Assembly (NCBI GenBank): GCA_947258465.1
Contig: CAMYIQ010000065.1
Coordinates: forward strand, 1-9,435
Source: an uncultured Erythrobacter sp.
GTDB taxonomy: Bacteria; Pseudomonadota; Alphaproteobacteria; Sphingomonadales; Sphingomonadaceae
DNA: 9,435 bases
Direction: 5' to 3'
Below, piece by piece: positions 7,895 to 9,435 of this stretch (its first letter is position 1; every line of letters starts with the position of its first letter). Position numbers and translations under genes: made by a program. The notes under the pieces were generated by a model that was not told where the DNA came from, searched no databases, and was given only the letters and a program-made list of their open reading frames with translations.

Positions 7895-9087
7895 CCGGCG
7901 CAAATCGCCACTATGTCCTCGCCGCTGGCGGCACGGGCGGACACCTGCTGCCCGCCTTCGCGCTGGCTACCGAGCTGGAACGGCGCGGGCACCATGTGGC
8001 GCTGATTACCGATGCGCGCGGCACCGACATTCCCGGCAAGCCCGACTTCCTGCCCGCGCATGTCATTCCCGCAGGGCGGTTCGGCCGCAATCCGCTCACC
8101 TGGTTCAAGGGGCTGATGGCGGTTCTCGAGGGCCGCCGCATGGCGTTGCGTCTGTTCGACAGCTTCGAGCCGAGCGCGGTGGTCGGTTTCGGCGGCTACC
8201 CTTCGCTGCCGGCAATCCTTGCGGCGACGAGCGCGGGTGTGCCGACCGTCGTGCATGAACAGAACGCCGTTCTGGGCCGCGTGAACCGTTTGTTCGCTGG
8301 CCGCGTGCAGGCGATCGCAACCGCTTACCCGGAAGTCGAGCGGCTCGATACGAAACATGCGGAAAAGGTCCATCTTGTCGGCAATCCGGTGCGGGCGGGT
8401 GTGCTGTCGCTGCGCGAAGAGCCGTTTCCCGCCTTTACCGAAGACGGTCTGTTGCGCGTGCTGGTGACAGGCGGCAGCCAGGGCGCCCGCGTGCTGTCGG
8501 AAGTCGTCCCGGATGGCCTTTCCATGCTTCCGCCCGCATTGCGCCAGCGGCTCCAAGTCACTCAGCAATGCCGGCCTGAAGATCTGGATGCAGTGCGCGA
8601 GCGTTATCGCAACCATGGCATCCCGGCGGAACTGGCGACCTATTTCGACGACATGGCCGCGCGGCTTGCCGATGCACATCTGTTCATCGGGCGAGCGGGC
8701 GCTTCGACGATTGCAGAGCTGACCGCTGTCGGACGTCCGGCGATCCTTATCCCTCTGCCGATCGCGACCGACGACCACCAGGCCGCCAATGCACGCGAGC
8801 TGGCCAAGGCAGGCGGGGCCCGGATGATCAGGCAGGAGCGTTTTTCCGGCAAGGAGCTGGCCAAGCAGATCAAGGCATTGGCGGAAAATCCGCAGGGGCT
8901 CGCCAAAGCGGCGCATGCGGCGTGGAATTGCGGCCGGCCCCGGGCGGCCCAGGATCTTGCCGATCTCGTCGAGAGTTTCGGCGGGGCGGACATGATGGAT
9001 GTGATCCGCGTGGGCGGCAACAATGCGCGCGGCGCTTCGCAGGGCATGGCCGCAGGCCAGGGCGCGACCCGGGAGATCACGAAATGA
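7891..9087 (+). CDS. murG: MurG, lipid II synthase (GlcNAc transferase)
   Basis: Membrane-associated glycosyltransferase that adds GlcNAc from UDP-GlcNAc to lipid I, giving lipid II on the cytoplasmic face. It has 398 residues against 355 in E. coli. The two-lobed GT-B fold shows its usual motifs: glycine-rich GGTGGH at residues 13-18, GFGGYPS, HEQN at 122-125, a second glycine-rich loop GGSQGA at 194-199, GRAGASTIAE at 267-276 with the sugar-nucleotide-binding glutamate at 276, and DDHQAANA with His296 and Gln297. The last 33 residues (366-398), rich in Gly and Ala, lie beyond the conserved fold and account for most of the extra length. The ATG at 7891 overlaps the ftsW stop (ATGA), with GGGAG at 7878-7882, 8 bases upstream. 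It overlaps murC by 4 bases. Confidence 0.97.
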   Translation: MTGANRHYVLAAGGTGGHLLPAFALATELERRGHHVALITDARGTDIPGKPDFLPAHVIPAGRFGRNPLTWFKGLMAVLEGRRMALRLFDSFEPSAVVGFGGYPSLPAILAATSAGVPTVVHEQNAVLGRVNRLFAGRVQAIATAYPEVERLDTKHAEKVHLVGNPVRAGVLSLREEPFPAFTEDGLLRVLVTGGSQGARVLSEVVPDGLSMLPPALRQRLQVTQQCRPEDLDAVRERYRNHGIPAELATYFDDMAARLADAHLFIGRAGASTIAELTAVGRPAILIPLPIATDDHQAANARELAKAGGARMIRQERFSGKELAKQIKALAENPQGLAKAAHAAWNCGRPRAAQDLADLVESFGGADMMDVIRVGGNNARGASQGMAAGQGATREITK

Positions 9088-9435
9088 GAGGCGTCCCGAC
9101 AAGTATCGGCACGATTCACTTCGTCGGCATTGGCGGCATCGGCATGTCGGGCATCGCCGAGGTGATGGATAATCTCGGCTACCAGGTGCAGGGTTCCGAC
9201 ATGAGGGAAGGGCCGACGGTCGAACGCCTGCGCGAACGCGGGATAAAGATCGCCATTGGCCATTCGCCCGAAAACGTCGAAGGCGCGGCGGTGGTCGTGA
9301 CATCCACGGCCGTCAAACGCACCAATCCCGAAGTCGCCTTTGCGCTGGAGAACCGCATCCCGGTTGTGCGCCGTGCGGAAATGCTGGCCGAGCTCATGCG
9401 GCTGAAGTCGACCGTTGCCGTGGCCGGAACCCATG
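9084..9435 (+). CDS. murC: MurC, UDP-MurNAc:L-alanine ligase, 5' part
   Basis: First enzyme of stem peptide synthesis, joining L-alanine to UDP-MurNAc in the cytoplasm with ATP. Only 117 codons plus one base are in the window, about a quarter of the usual 460-490 residues. Visible is the N-terminal UDP-binding Rossmann domain: GIGGIGMSG at residues 15-23, GSDM, STAVKRTNPE, and RRAEMLAELMR. The sequence stops at AVAGTH (residues 112-117), the first residues of the GTHGKT ATP loop, so truncation is due to the window edge. The ATG at 9084 overlaps the murG stop as ATGA, and GGGAG at 9071-9075 lies 8 bases upstream. In this gene order murB would be expected next, which I infer but cannot see. Confidence 0.95.
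   Translation, partial: MRGVPTSIGTIHFVGIGGIGMSGIAEVMDNLGYQVQGSDMREGPTVERLRERGIKIAIGHSPENVEGAAVVVTSTAVKRTNPEVAFALENRIPVVRRAEMLAELMRLKSTVAVAGTH

Noticed and set aside
7717..9303. Open frame of 528 codons on the minus strand across ftsW, murG and murC
   Set aside because: It runs opposite three clearly real genes and crosses their borders, has no recognisable motif, and is rich in Arg, His and Gln as expected of antisense frames in GC-rich DNA.
9430..9435. murC as a broken gene
   Set aside because: It ends at the window edge within the GTH of its ATP loop with no stop or frameshift, so it is merely cut.
1..9435. An undescribed system, mobile element, CRISPR array, RNA gene or terminator
   Set aside because: Coding sequence of known dcw genes fills the window except for 17 bases. 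I saw no repeats, terminal inverted repeats, tRNA-like folds or hairpins with T-runs.

Overview
The window is a stretch of the dcw (division and cell wall) cluster of a high-GC Gram-negative bacterium. It holds eight genes, all on the + strand: ftsI (3' part), murE, murF, mraY, murD, ftsW, murG and murC (5' part). This order and the residue patterns (FtsI, MraY and MurD especially) fit an alphaproteobacterium. I infer Sphingomonadales, probably close to Erythrobacteraceae, from the overall look of the proteins and the GC-rich third codon positions. That placement below class level is inference; I could not run a search.

Layout: 1-1311 is the penicillin-binding transpeptidase of the septum. 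1308-4249 is the MurE and MurF ligase pair. 4267-5337 is MraY, which makes lipid I. 5334-6629 is the MurD ligase. 6626-7894 is the SEDS glycosyltransferase FtsW. 7891-9087 is MurG, which makes lipid II. 9084 to the window end is the first 117 codons of MurC, cut just before its ATP-binding loop. Six of the seven gene junctions are 4-base stop/start overlaps (ATGA or GTGA). The only noncoding DNA is 17 bases between murF and mraY. I see no promoter, terminator, RNA gene, repeat array, insertion sequence or CRISPR array.

Together the genes encode most of the path from UDP-MurNAc to septal peptidoglycan. MurC, MurD, MurE and MurF add the stem peptide in the cytoplasm, with meso-diaminopimelate at position 3 judging by the DNPR motif of MurE. 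MraY moves the product onto the undecaprenyl lipid and MurG adds GlcNAc. FtsW polymerises and FtsI crosslinks the strands at the division site. The tight overlaps suggest one polycistronic, translationally coupled unit.

This is an ordinary, essential housekeeping region and I found no sign of an undescribed system. The points worth a second look are small: an Asn at a usually acidic SEDS motif position in FtsW, a TTG start and the only gap at mraY, two competing starts for ftsW, a divergent lower-GC patch in the MurD central domain, and terminal extensions on MurF and MurG.
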